Assembly: GCF_011075055.1 (NCBI RefSeq)
Contig: NC_058148.1
Span: 1-64,000, forward strand
Direction of reading: 5' to 3'
Origin: Mangifera indica
Taxonomy: Eukaryota; Streptophyta; Magnoliopsida; Sapindales; Anacardiaceae
DNA length: 64,000 nucleotides
This document shows, one piece after another, positions 1 to 12,800 of this stretch (position 1 is its first letter; each line of letters opens with the position of its first letter). A program made the position numbers and the translations under genes. The notes under the pieces are model-generated. The model did not search any database and was not told the origin of the DNA. It saw only the letters and a program-made list of their open reading frames with translations.

Positions 1-3000
1 CGTAACTGTGCTCCATAGTGGTGATCTTGGCACGGACAACATCATAGATGTCTTGAACAATCTCTCTGCGGTGTCGACTAGCCTGATGGAACACCCGGTT
101 ATTCCTCTCATACCAAAGAAAGTAAACCGTAGCTGACGAGGATAACCGTGAAATAAGATGCTCGAAGTCCTTCCTCCGCCTGAAGTGTAAGGAAGCCCAA
201 CGAACAAAGGAGGCCCAAGAAAAGCTCGGTCAAGACTGAAGAGTCCTAGCTTTGATTTCCTGCCAAACGTAAGTACAGAAATCACAGCTGAAGAAAAGGT
301 GATCATGAGTCTCTATAGCTTACCCACACAAGACACAAACCGCAGAATGTACTATCCCATAATGCTGGAGGCAATCCATGGTACGAAGGCGACCAAGGGT
401 GGCAAGCCATAAAATAAAAGAGTGTCGCTGAATGTGGCCCGAAAACCAAAGCAAATGATGGATAGAATTGACATCGCGACGGGGCCGAATCAAGTCCCAA
501 GCAGAATCAATAGAAAACCTGCCAGATGAGTGACCTCTCCAAACAAGATGATCAGAATTCCCAACACGTGGGAAGATACGGATAGAATCCCAAACCTGTT
601 GGAGCTCCGAACAGCTCCGAGGGAATGCCCACACGCCATCACGAATGATATCAAAAACCTTAGCATCCCAAGCGAGACTTGTGGCTGACAAGACTCGGAA
701 AGAGAAAAGATCGCATAACCGACCCTACGACAGCCAATAATCAAGCCAAATGGAAGTATCCCGACCATCACCAATGCAGCTGACAAAAAGACACCTACAC
801 CAATCTCTACTCATAAAAATCTTCCTCCAAGCCCAAGAAACCCCTGAAGGAACTCTGACATGCCAAAATGAGCGACCTCTGAGAACGACCCTATGAACCC
901 AAGAAGACCAAATAGAAGTGTGGTCAATCAAGAGCCGCCAAACGTGCTTTAACACGGCTGCCTTATTCCAGTCCTTGCACCTCTTAATCCTCAAACCCCC
1001 CTCCCTCAGTGGGTAGCAAACAGATGCCCAAGCCACCTTTGCCCCTAAGTGAGAGAGCGAAGTACCACTCCACAAAAACCCCGGTAAAATACCCTCAATC
1101 TTCCTCATAGTAGCTGAAGGAAGGATAAACATGGAAGACCAATAAACTTGTATAGAAAACAAGACTGATTTGATCAACTGTAAACACCCAGCATATGTAA
1201 GAGATGAAGAAGTCCAAAGTCTGATCCTAGCAAGGATCCTCTCGATCAATGGCTGGCAATCAACATGTCGAAGATGAGTAGTAATCAATGGCACCCCCAA
1301 ATATCGAATGGGAAGGTCACCCAACTAAAACCCCAAAATAGCCTGAATTTGTGTATGTGTATCATCGGTTACACCCGACAAGAAAAGATAACTCTTCTCT
1401 GGATTAGTGACTAAACTAGACACCCTAGCAAACTCATCTAGAGAAGACTTGATAACCCCTACAGAGAAGGCATCTGCATGATAAAATACCATTAGATCAT
1501 CAACAAAACAAAGGTGGGTGATACCTGTCTGATGGCATCTTCAATGGTACTAAAAACCAGGAACTCTAGAAGCCTTCTGTAAAATACCAGCCAGCCCCTC
1601 CATAGCTAACACAAAGAGGTATGGCGATAAAGGATCCCCCTGTCTTACTCCCCTGGAAGAAGAAAAGAAGCCATGCAAATCTCCATTCAAAGCTACCGAG
1701 AAATGAGGCGTAGTCATACATGTCTCAATCCACTGAACCATCCTATCAGGAATGCCTACTGCTCATAATGATGAAAGGATGAAGTCCCAGCTAACAGTGT
1801 CAAATGCCTTGCGGATGTCTACCTTAAGCGCACATCTAGCTGGGGAACCCCTGATATGATAATTATGCATCAACTCTTGAGTCAGAAGAATATTATCAGT
1901 AATTTGTCTCCCTGGAACAAAAGGCTGACTAAGAGCTCCCAATAATATCAGGTAATACCATCTTAAAACGATTTGTTATTACCTTAGAAATACACTTATA
2001 CAGCACATTACAACAAGATATCGGTCTGAAATCACCCATGTGTCTAGGGCTCTCTACCTTAGGTACCAAAGCAATCCGTGTGGTATTAACACATCTAGGC
2101 AGCCTACTAGTAGAAAAAAACCATCGCACTGCTGCTCTAAAATCAGCACCAATGATGTCCCAGGTCCGTTTAAAAAATAGGGAAGTGAAGCTATCCGGGC
2201 CAGCTGATTTATCATCTAGAATCGAGAATAAAGCATCCTTAATCTCCATGTCTGTTACTGGCGCAATCAAACAATCATGCATGTGCTCAGAAACATGTCT
2301 AGAAAAGTATCTGGAAACATCGCCAGAAGGTGCTCGGGATGGGGCGGTAAGTAGGTCTTTGTAGTACTGCACTGCTAAATTACCAAGCTCCCGCTGATCA
2401 GAAATGACTGCATTACCATCCCAAAGACTCCTAACCCTGTTCCTGACTTGCCTGTGGATCAATGACTTATGGAAGAATTTTGTATTTTGGTCCCCTAGTC
2501 TTAGCCACTGAACCCTAGATCTCTGCTTATAAAAGGCCTCTTTGTCCTTGCAAAGTGAATAGTACTGCCTCGCAAGATCCCTCTCCAAATCAACATGTTC
2601 AATAGACATCGGGTGCCGATCAAGTTTTTCCTGCGCCTCAGCCCATTTCCCCTTTACTTCCCTCACCCTAGATGATATGTGGCCAGAATCTCTGATATGA
2701 AGACATTTCAATTCACCCTTCAATTTGTGTAATTTTTTGGTAAGGTGGAACATGGAATTGCCCTCTATAGGTGTCTCCCACACTCTCTGAACAATCTCCT
2801 GAAAACAAGCATAATCAGCCCAAAAATTTAGAAATTTAAAAGCGGTAGAGGTCTTAGCTTAGAGAGGCCCGAACCGAACCACCATAGCACTATGATCTGA
2901 AGCATCCCTAGTCAGAAACTCTGATTCTGAATTTGGCCAAGTCGAGACCCAAGAAGAACTACAAAAAAACCAGTCAAGCTTTTTGAGAATAGTACCCTCT

Positions 3001-3532
3001 CCCTGTTCACCATTATGCCAAGTATATCTCAAACCCTTGTAAGGAAGTTGAACAAGCTCAACATCATGAATACATTGAACAAAATCATCCATATGTGAGT
3101 ACCATCCTGTATCACCTCCAACTCTATATGAAGATCGAAGAATGGCATTAAAATCCTCCATAACAAGCCACAAAGAGGAGTTCAATGTCTGAGAATGGCT
3201 TCGAATCGAATCCCATAGCTGTCGCCGATTACCTGGATCAAAGAACCATAGACAAAAGTGACAGTGAAAATAAGGCCATCAGAAAGTCTAGTTACCCCAC
3301 AAGTGATCTCTTGAAAGGAATTCTGAATGTTGTTAATGTTGTACAAAGAAGGATCCCAACAAACCAACACACGACATGCCATAGATTCTGTGGCATTAGA
3401 GAAATATCGCCAAGAAGGGCATATTACAGACACAACAGAATCCAGGTGGGCATACTCTACTTTAGTCTCCAACAGACCAACCAAACCCAAGGAGAAATTT
3501 GTAATCCAGCTCTTCACTGCTCTCTGCTTTGA
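1..3532 (-). pseudogene. LINE ORF2: endonuclease plus reverse transcriptase (broken)
   Basis: Translation shows an APE-type endonuclease first: GLLETKV near 3,480, the core WLVMEDFNAI near 3,165, and SDHSAMVV near 2,885. Reverse transcriptase follows from about 2,780: motif GDFRPISCC near 2,035, GVRQGDPLSP near 1,640 and the catalytic FVDD near 1,490. The thumb and a zf-RVT-like segment run from 1,324 to about 320, with WLATLGRLRTMDCL and CVLC, and a tail containing YERNNRVF near the left edge. Breaks seen: a frameshift near 3,183, an in-frame TAA at 2,859-2,861, a stop and frameshift near 1,925, and others near 1,550, 720 and 320. The catalytic motifs survive, so decay looks moderate, but no single frame is open throughout. 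In the endonuclease core the usual GDFN reads EDFN. Confidence 0.9.
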
Positions 3533-3603
3533 AAGGTCATTAAGGCCTCTAATATTCTAGTTTCCTATCATGGGGAAGTGGAATAAAACTACCAAAAAAT
3601 AAA

Positions 3604-5037
3604 TTAGTTTCGGGCACGAGGCCCTGCACCCCTCTTACTCCTTGCCCTTGTACGAGATGTAACAAGAGGTGGAACAACTGCTTTTGAACTGCTATCTAGT
3701 GTTTTTGAAGTAGTGGCCAAGCTCTTACTTCTATCCAATACAACAAAACGATTAGGTGACTCTGACAGAGATGCTGACCTGTTCAAAACGCACTCACCAA
3801 TGCCTAGTAAGCCATCTTGATCCTCCTCTATAGCTATTGGGCTGTCAGGATCAGAGTCTGAATCTGAAAAGTTTCCCTGAGTTTGGTCGGCCACCAGAAC
3901 CACAGCTAATGGCCCTACCTCAGTGTCTCTCCTCTCTTCACCTCGTTTTGAAAACTTCTTCTTCCCAATTGCCTTTATTTCTAGTGTCTGAGCCTGTCTT
4001 GCAGTGGCCTGAGAATCTGTTTTGGCCTCATCAATCACCCTCGTGTCTGTCGCCACAGCTTTCCCTTTTTCTGTTGAGCTTGAGAGACCAGATGAAGCTG
4101 CTTGTGCACCCTCCTTGGGCTTGGTCTCTTTCTCCTTTGGTTGACAATTATGGCTAAATAAACCACATTTAGCACATCTCTTTGGTTTCCACTCATACTC
4201 CATTTTAACTTCAATAGGGTCTGAAGATAAACAACACTGTATCTCAAACTTTTGTAACGGAGTCTTCTTTGCATCAAGCTCGACACACACATGCGTATAA
4301 GAGAGACGTGTGCATTCATATGTTTGCTTGTCATATGAGAGTGGTCGGCCAACCACACTTGAGACCGTGCTCAATCCTCTTTGAGTCCAAAGAAGAAGGG
4401 GAACTCCATGCAACCGAACCCATACTGGAACCTTTGAAATTCTGTTCATGTCGAAGGAAGTGTGGGCGTGCCATTGTTGTAGCACCATATGCTTTCCCCC
4501 AAACATCCAAGGGCCTTCCTCCAGCACTCGATGAACATCCTCTTCCTCTTTAAATCTAAACACAACAAACCCATTAGAGGACATTACATTCTCAAGGCCA
4601 TATGACTTCCATGCTCGCATGGTAATGGATTTGATAGCTTGGTATGGCATTGCATAACCCGGGAAGAATCCAACAATACACCAAGTCCATTGGGTGGCGC
4701 TCTCATCAATTATCGCATCATCAATAACAAGCTTAGGTACATCACCTTTAATAGTACAATCCACTTGTTCCAAATTAAATCAGGATTTCAAACTAGAAAC
4801 CCAGATACGGTCAGCCCAAGATATGCCTGGAATAGGTTGTTGAGATGGCTGGGTGACAGGTGAGGTGGCAGGTTGGGTGGTGGGTGAGGTAATGGGCAGA
4901 TTTGGTGGTTGGGCTTTGGTTGGGGAAGAAGAGCTAGCCATGATATTTGGTTGGGCAGAGGTAGATGGCTTGTGGGCTGTCATGGGGACTGTGGAAGTGG
5001 TTGAGGAAATGGTGACTGAATTTGGTGGCTTAGGCAT
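3604..5037 (-). pseudogene. LINE ORF1: DUF4283 / zinc-knuckle protein with one in-frame stop
   Basis: A 478-codon frame runs from ATG at 5,037 to the stop at 3,604 and is interrupted only by TGA at 4,780-4,782. The first 85 codons are Pro/Ser/Thr-rich and end with the SWADRIWV motif typical of plant LINE ORF1. The long part after the TGA has a DUF4283-like region (GFFPGYAMPYQAIKS, then VVFRFKEEEDV and GPWMFGGKHMVLQQW), then VWVRLHGVPL and a CCHC-type knuckle CAKCGLFSHNC near 4,160. The C-terminus is low complexity and basic, ending KRGAGPRARN. In this family ORF1 binds the element RNA. It lies about 70 bp upstream of ORF2, as expected. A start after the stop codon would have to use a non-ATG codon. 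Confidence 0.87.
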
Positions 5038-5860
5038 CGGTTGAGTGGCGTGGGAAGTGGATTAGTGCAGAGTGGAGTGGCTGGAGTGTGGTATGTTACA
5101 GTGACTGAATTAGCTAATTGTGGCGTGGGCTAATTGGTTGTGGCGTGGACAAAGGTTTGGAAGTATGTTATGGTAGGTGGCAGGTTAAGGCTTGGCGAGA
5201 GCTGAGGGCAGAATACTGACTGTGGCACACTGAATTATGGCAGATGAACAAGGCTGCTGGTGCGCTTCGTTGACTGACGGATGAGGGCAGAAAATGGCGT
5301 GCCAATACTGCTGGACAGATGTTGAAAGCAGACTGCCCACTTCACTTAAGCAAATTGTCGAACACAAGAGGAGCAAAAAAGCACAGGACCGAAGTCAACC
5401 CAGTTCAGATTATCAACAATCCCAAGTGAACACTCCAATTTGCATAACAAGCAACCCACTTCAATATTCAGCATAAGCTTCCAATCAAATTAAATTAAAA
5501 AATTTAATCCAAGAACCAAACCCAGGGGTTGTGAAAGAAGCAGCAGAGAAACGTCCTGGTGTGTTGGATTGAGACGATGAAGGAAGATACGGTGCAAGCG
5601 ACAAGGTGTAAATGCGACGGAGTGATGATGGTGAGCGGTGGGGATGCAGCAACCAGCAACGGACGAGCAGAGTGCAAGCAGCAAGACGAAATGTCCAGGG
5701 CAAAACAGAAGGGTTTATTTCTAATAAAGTAGGAGAAAAAATGAAGGAATTCAACACCGAAAGTGGACGGAACAGTAGCTCCGGTGCACGGCCTCCGGTA
5801 ACCGACGTTGATTGCCGATCGATGGAGTTTCAGATCAGTCCAATTTGAGAGCGTTTTTCC
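5038..5860 (-). other. LINE 5' leader (presumed)
   Basis: This stretch lies upstream of LINE ORF1 on the minus strand. It is clearly richer in GC than the DNA to its right. Short frames exist here, for example 5,485-5,757 on the minus strand, but none resembles a known protein. I read it as the LINE 5' UTR and internal promoter region. That is inference from position and composition only. Confidence 0.5.
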
Positions 5861-5861
5861 C

Positions 5862-6021
5862 TCCCTAAACCCTAAACCCTAAACCCTAAAACTCTAAACC
5901 CTAAACCCTAAACCTCAAACCCCAAACCCTAAACTTCAAACCCTAAACCCCAAACCTTAAACCCTAAACACCCTAAACCCTAAACCCTAAACCCTTATTG
6001 AAACTCTAAACCCTAAACCCT
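5862..6021. repeat. Interstitial telomeric repeat tract (CCCTAAA, degenerate)
   Basis: About 160 bp of head-to-tail CCCTAAA units (Arabidopsis-type TTTAGGG on the other strand), with variants such as AAACTCTAAA, AAACTTCAAA and AAACCCCAAA. The purest runs are near 5,862-5,886 and 5,970-5,995. The last units fade into AAACCCTTATTT near 6,021. The right side continues for 58 kb into genes and transposons, so this is an internal tract, not a chromosome end. It touches the presumed 5' end of the LINE. Confidence 0.93.
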
Positions 6022-7630
6022 TATTTGATGTTTGCTCTTAGTGTTGTTATCTTAGTTTGGCACCTATGATCACACATGATTCAGTCTATTAGGTATGACT
6101 AAAAAAACAACTAAGTTTAAATTGAGAATTTTGAGTAGAAAATGAAGACTTATATATTACGTGTATCTATTGGCCAACCAATCATGTCACTCTCATGGAA
6201 GAATAGACTTAATCATGAATGCATAGGAATATAACCCAATAATAAATTAGAGATTAAATGAAGCTATTGTTCTCGAGTAAGTCTGGTATGTTACGAGAGT
6301 AACACTTTATTATTTTATTCGGAATGAAGCAATAATGTTATTCCTAACAGATGCATAATAAATTAGCTTTTAAGAATAGGTTGCTTGCAAAGTTGTACAA
6401 CACATTTGCCAGTATGAATCGCTCTATTTTGTAAGATTTCTGAGTGTGGTCGTAGGAAAGCATTTTTTTATAATTTATATATATTTATTTTTTAAAAATT
6501 ATAGCTAAATTTTATAGTTTATATATATTTATTAATTTTTTTATATTCAAAATTTAAATGTAAAATTCTATTCAAGGATGTAAGTATAATCGACTCATAT
6601 TAATCAACTCCCAATAAAGGCGGTTGATACTAACCTAATCATCCCCGCAGGAAAAACGCACAGGCAGAGTATGAAAGGCTTTCATTTTGTATTATTTCGA
6701 TCACAACAGATATTAATCAATTTGTCTGTTAACTTGTCATTCTCATCTTGGTTGGTGACACAGTTGATCATCACTAGCCTTTTTAAACAAAACAAGCCTA
6801 AAAATTACCAAGAAAATGATTACTTATTCTTCTAGACAAAAACATTTTGGTAGTGCATGCTCCTTAAATCATGTGATTTGTACTCTTCACCACCACTTGG
6901 CCAAAGGGTTAGAGGACCACACAAAACTACACTAACAACTAAAACTAAGGGTCGATTAAAGTCAAGTCAGTTAGAGTTTGAATTTATATTTCATTAGAAT
7001 AAATTGAACTCAAATTCAACTATTAAGTTCAAGTTTGAGAGTTCATGATTGATTCTTCACCAAAGCTCTTTTTCTCAAACAATTTTTTTCTTCTTATCCA
7101 ATAATTCTTTTTATTCTTCAGCTAAAAATAGGTGATTTGACTTCTGTTTTTTTATGCAATTCTTCTCTTTCTCTTTCTCCGACATAACTATTCTCTTGAT
7201 GATGTCAATATTCACTAGTTTGAGTAAGCTTGAACTTGTCTCAACTCTCAACTCGATTCCACTCTAACTTAAAACCCAATCTAATCGATAAACAAAGAGC
7301 TTGTCAGAAAAAATATGTATAGGGAGAAGCAAGTTTCCATATGAGGATCAATCAACAAGTGGTATGAGTGTAAATCAGCTCATGATTGACAATAAAAAGA
7401 AAAAAATTTAGCTTTGAAGTTGGTTCTGCAACCACAACAGATGGTTTCAATGTTGTAAGAAATTTTGGCATGTATCTTTGCTCTATGTGACACTACTTGT
7501 CCTTTATTCCCCTCTTGTTCTTCCAGCCTAGTTAAACTTATGTCCACAACTAACATTTTGTTTCTCCAAGACAAAATGAAAGAGCTTATAGCCTTAAGAA
7601 TTTTACTATCCTCTCATAATTAAACACGAC

Positions 7631-7742
7631 AAAACTGGGAAAGAAAGTGATAATGTAGGAAAGCGTCAAGTAAACCTTTTCTAATTCTCTTGTTACATAA
7701 AATACAAATTCAATATTTATCTAAAACAAATGATTGGCTTGA
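7631..7742 (+). repeat. Direct repeat, copy 1
   Basis: Begins AAAACTGGGAAAGAAAGTGA and ends near TGATTGGCTTGA. It matches 8,133-8,249 in the same orientation with scattered substitutions and a short A-run insertion. Spacing is about 500 bp. No open frame is conserved between the copies, so this looks like an old local duplication or two fragments of one dispersed repeat. Confidence 0.8.
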
Positions 7743-8132
7743 TTGGAGTTGAATAAAAGATCATTTAAAACAAAGTTCTAATGATCATATTTTAGCTCTT
7801 TTAAGATTTTTCATTATTTAGATTGAATCTAGGTCATTTTTTAGCCAATTAGAACAAAGTCGTAGTAGTTCTTATATGCAGTGTCAATTAAAAACAAAAG
7901 TAAGAGTCTCAAACAGGCAACAAAAAAGAATTGATAAGAACCAATCTAAAATGAATGTAACCAAATTAGTGGCAAAGGGTATTAAGAGACATAAAAAAAA
8001 AAAAGTAAAAATGAAGAAGATCGAGTGCATTCATGAATTAGCAAAAACTACTTACTTCAACAAACTACGATTACAATAACCAATTGATTTTGAATAAAAT
8101 AAATGTTAAAGAACTTAAATCGACAAAAAGGC

Positions 8133-8249
8133 AAAACTGGGAAAGAAAGTGATACTATAAGAAAGTGTCAAGTAGACCTTTTCTAATTCTCTTGCTATAT
8201 AAACTACAAATTCAATATTTATCATTGGAAAAAAAAATGATTGGCTTGA
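8133..8249 (+). repeat. Direct repeat, copy 2
   Basis: Second copy of the 7,631-7,742 repeat, with the same start (AAAACTGGGAAAGAAAGTGA) and the same end context (ATGATTGGCTTGA). Confidence 0.8.
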
Positions 8250-8997
8250 CTCTATACTGACTATAGAAAAGTATATAGTGCCTACATTAGCCAAAACATT
8301 GATAATAAAGTCATCAATGAAATCAATAAAGTTGGGAAGAAAGCAATCAAAGTAGAAATACCAAAATCAAACTCTCCCCTACTAGATTGAACTATGTGAT
8401 AGCAAACAATTAATCAAAATATGATTTTATCACTCTAAACAGTCAAAAGTAAATATAGTAGTAAAAAACATCACAATTTAACGTGAAAACCTCTTTAATG
8501 TGAAGAGTAAAACCATGGGGTCTTGCCTAAATAAACTAATCCACTATATCAAAAAAGATACTCCATTGATTTCAGCCTACGAATGAGTACACAACTCTCC
8601 AAATTAACAAAATAAAGAAATAACACAACTATAGAAAAATAAGAAATATCACATCAAACTCAAAAGCCTATATCTCATGTTATATGCATAAAAAATAGAT
8701 CTTCACCATCTAAAATATAAAATCAGATATGCCTAAAATATTATTAAAATTTTAGAGCAATCCAAGGTAGACGAAAGACAAATAGACATTTTTCTAAGAG
8801 TTATCTAAACAAAACTGTACCAGACAATCATTACATTTCAACACAGATGACCACTTAATTGAAAATCAAACCACAATCTCTACCATTTAGAGTGAAGAAT
8901 CAGAGAGATCTAATGGTGAAATTAAGAGAAAACAAAATATACCATAGATGGGCATTGAAAACCCAAAATGATGTTTTTTATTTTGACTTTAGTGTGT

Positions 8998-9407
8998 TAT
9001 TTATATGTATATGTTAAACCTTTATTTTAACCTAATTTACGAATATATTGGGTTGAGCTTTTTCATTAAATAAATTTGGGTTTCTCTACAAAGGAAAGGA
9101 CTCAAAAGCCAAACAAATATCAACCTATGATGTCACATTTTAGGTTTAAGGTTTATTATTTATGAATTAGATTAACTTAATGAGAACCTTTATACTCAAA
9201 TGTATGTCCAAAGCTTGCTAAAATGTACTAGAAGTGATGTTTTTATTGATACATAACTTAGTACTTTATTTTCCATAAAGGCTTTTGTATAGTCTTAGAA
9301 AGACTCCAATGGGATGATCAATCATTCTTTTCTTTTGGCTCTGGTTTTTTTTTTACAATATCAAATTCAAGCATAAAATGTTCCATTTATTTACCATCAA
9401 CAAATGG
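8998..9407 (+). repeat. 410-bp tandem duplication, copy 1
   Basis: Head-to-tail with 9,408-9,817. By eye the copies differ at one substitution (CCAAACAAAT versus CCTAACAAAT) and one base in a poly-T run. The unit has no open frame and no recognised domain. Near identity in an otherwise heavily diverged region implies a recent duplication. Confidence 0.93.
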
Positions 9408-9817
9408 TATTTATATGTATATGTTAAACCTTTATTTTAACCTAATTTACGAATATATTGGGTTGAGCTTTTTCATTAAATAAATTTGGGTTTCTCTACA
9501 AAGGAAAGGACTCAAAAGCCTAACAAATATCAACCTATGATGTCACATTTTAGGTTTAAGGTTTATTATTTATGAATTAGATTAACTTAATGAGAACCTT
9601 TATACTCAAATGTATGTCCAAAGCTTGCTAAAATGTACTAGAAGTGATGTTTTTATTGATACATAACTTAGTACTTTATTTTCCATAAAGGCTTTTGTAT
9701 AGTCTTAGAAAGACTCCAATGGGATGATCAATCATTCTTTTCTTTTGGCTCTGGTTTTTTTTTTTACAATATCAAATTCAAGCATAAAATGTTCCATTTA
9801 TTTACCATCAACAAATG
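9408..9817 (+). repeat. 410-bp tandem duplication, copy 2
   Basis: Second copy, one T longer in the poly-T run near 9,760. The junction at 9,401-9,411 (CAAATGGTATTTATATG) shows direct head-to-tail joining with no insertion. Confidence 0.93.
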
Positions 9818-9849
9818 TATGGAATTCATGACACATAACCACATGGGGA

Positions 9850-12800
9850 GGCCACATGCCCGTGTGTGTTGTGAAAAAGGGCAAAATCATATTTTTCTAT
9901 TTTTTGTTTTATATTTGGTTAAGTTTGGGAGATACGCATGTCTGTGCATTAGCATATTTGAATTTTGGGATAAGGATGCATTTTGTGGGGATTCTATAAT
10001 GAGGCTTTAATTGTGCAATGGCATGCACACTCGTGTATCACTATCTAAAGTGAAAAATAAAAAAACATATTTGCGTTTATATAACGCCCCTCTTTAGAAG
10101 TATACCTCTAATGGTAATTATCCCAAAGTGACATGTCACACATAAATAAACGTTTAAATTAAAACACCTATTTAATGTATAAGTAACACCATATATTTAA
10201 TGATATTAAATAAGCATGCAAAATGAATTTAGCAATTACAAATAAAATTATTTATCCCAACATGCATAATTTTATAAAAGTTTAACTAAGACAATAAAAT
10301 AATTGTAGTTAGCTATATAGCTAAAAGTGTCAATCCACTTGCCTTCTCACTTGCCTCGTCGTCTCTCTTACCAGCAAATATAGAACAAAGAATATAGTAA
10401 GTATAAATACTTAGTAAATACTCATGATTTCGTTGGTATTCCTTATTAACCTTTCCCTCGACAAAATCTCATTGTCAAACGCATCTCAGGCACAACAGTT
10501 GGACACTTGCCTTAAATGCCTCATATGGGCATCTGTCCCTAATGCACATTGAATTGAACACCTATCTCAGATACCTTCAATAACCATAACCGAGGTGGAC
10601 ACCCATCTCAAGTGTTGTTTTCCTTCCCTTAAAAGACAAATTATTCTCATTCCATTTCCAAGGATTGAAATGTCTCATCAATCAGTTTGTGCATTCCCAA
10701 TACCAAGACATCTCATCAAGTAGCCTTTAGCATGACTCACCTATAGTTATATACAATTATACCACCTTTTTGAACTTGACCCCTTACGAATATCCTCTAT
10801 GAAGTCTCACCATCTTATGTCCTTGACGAACTATCTAGACACTATTCTCAAGTGCCTTTTATGCCTTCATATTGGATGAGGCATCCGTCTTAGATACCTC
10901 TTACATCTAAATTCATCAAATTCAAACACCCGCCTTAGGTGTCATTCACATCATCATTATAGATCAAATTAATTCTATTTTACCATTAATCAAAACTAAG
11001 ACATCTTATCAATCGATTCAATCATTCTCAAGACCAAGACATCATATCAACTGACCTCTAATACAACTCATAATTATGCTTATATTTTTGCGCTCAACCC
11101 TTTATGAACCCTTTTAAACACCAAATATATCCACATTTTTTATAAACAGAGTGACAATTACTTTCTCGGGATCCAACATGAATGTGACATGCTTGGCATG
11201 GGTGTATTAAGGGTTGTAAGAATGTGTTTTAAATGGTGCAGGTGCACCTTAATTCATGTGGGTGTGTACACAATATACCAACCTATGAAATTGTTATTTA
11301 AATGGTGCAAGTGCACCTTAATTCATGTGCAACTTTTCATTCATGAGAAATTTAGAGGTTTTTAAGCATCTAAATTAAGCATTACAAAATCCTAACTCAC
11401 TATTTTTCCTATTCACACGAACCCTTCCAAACCTCCCAAATCGTTAATCGTTATTTCCATAACATATATGTATATTTTTTGTTTTTATCCTCATCTTGCT
11501 TCCGTAAAATACATGCATATAAGTTATCTCACATTCAAATTCTAATGTATCAAGTATATGCATGCACACACCATGGCATCCTTTTAAAATTAATTACAAA
11601 ATGGGGATAAAATTAGCGATTAATGGTCTACCTCTCCTTTAGTGGTTATGACAGTCTTCCCAAGGCAAAGGTTTCTCCGACGACTTCCTTCCTTGGTCAA
11701 CATACTGCAAGTTCATTTCTTTTCTCCCTCTCTCTCTAAGTATAGGTGTTATATGAGTTCAGAAAAATCTCCCCTCATTTCCTAGTATAGTCATATTTGA
11801 AATTACATTGAAATCTAACTAAACATGGCAACTTTATCATCATATGCCTTATGCTGATGCAACTTTGGAAGGGAATAATCATAATTATTTATGAGCAAAA
11901 TCATAGGGTAAGATCATGATTTTCTTTGTATGGCAATAATTTAAAATTAATGGATAAAAGTCTTAATTTCCATAACTGTATACCCATTAATATCAACTAT
12001 TGAGTATTAAAGGTAGCATTGAATGATGGGAAAATGATCGAAATACCCTTTACATAAACCTAAGGGTATTGTAGTTTGGTTGAACATTCTCATTATATTT
12101 TTTTTAGAAAAAACAAAGAGTTTGTGAGGACTTTGAGAGCTTTAGAGATTTTGGATGAAAGAAAGAGACTTAAGAGTTCAACACATGAAGATAATTAGCA
12201 TCATAGGAGAAAAGGTAAGTAGACAACTCTTTCTACTAATGATTTGTAATATGCTACATTGTTTGATGTTTTGTGGATTGATGATTATGAATTAATGAAT
12301 GAATATGGTGGTTATATGATATAGGTTGATGATTTTGCTTGATTAAATTATGTATATGTATATGGTTAAAGATGAATGCCTATTAGTGTCATAGTGGCTG
12401 GAAAACTACTTAATGTTCATCAATAAAGGAATGATGACAGTATTAATTGCTTATTAATGATGGTTGTTTTGTTTAAAAGGGTTGGAAATAGGTTCATATT
12501 ATCTTGTATACACTGTTACAGATTCTTATCTATTTGATGCTATGTTATTCAAGGATTTCGAGATCTAGATTGGCATGATTGGTGATGTATAACTTGTATC
12601 ATATAGCTATAAGTGTTGCAACATATTCTAGAGTTGTTAGGTTGCGATTAGAGTGCCAAAAAATGCATGAGAAGTTCAATCCAAAATCTAGAAAATTGAC
12701 GTTATACGATCGTATATATTTGGAAAATTTTCTCTTTGTATTAAAGTAAGCCACGAAAGTGTGGATTTGGGAATCGACAAATGTCTATATGGTATGGGAC

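Larger units (their letters stand above)
1..5860 (-). mobile_element. L1-type LINE retrotransposon, decayed, cut by left edge
   Basis: This is a non-LTR retrotransposon read on the minus strand. From its 5' side (right) to its 3' side (left) it carries a ~0.8 kb leader, ORF1 with a DUF4283-like domain and zinc knuckle, and ORF2 with endonuclease, reverse transcriptase and a zf-RVT-like C-terminus. The 3' end, poly-A tail and target-site duplication lie left of the window. The right boundary near 5,860 is inferred from the drop in GC content and the start of the telomeric tract. Stops and frameshifts in both ORFs make it non-autonomous. Confidence 0.88.
6022..8997. other. AT-rich intergenic DNA, no gene seen
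   Basis: No supported gene. Frames of 60-70 codons at 7,380 (minus) and 7,876 (plus) are low complexity and match nothing I know. The only structure seen is the pair of ~115-bp direct repeats listed separately. Confidence 0.6.

Noticed and set aside
303..786. Minus-strand frames of 65 and 98 codons
   Set aside because: They overlap the zf-RVT part of LINE ORF2 in other frames and are shadows.
2038..2364. 108-codon plus-strand frame
   Set aside because: Antisense to the LINE reverse transcriptase, with no protein similarity.
5485..5757. 90-codon minus-strand frame near the telomeric tract
   Set aside because: Low-complexity, in the presumed LINE leader, with no recognisable domain.
5862..6021. 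Chromosome end
   Set aside because: The repeats are degenerate, only ~160 bp long, and followed by 58 kb of ordinary DNA.
10080..12059. Target-site duplication for the minus-strand solo LTR
   Set aside because: The flanks GTTTA and TAAAC are complements, not direct repeats, so they do not support a duplication.
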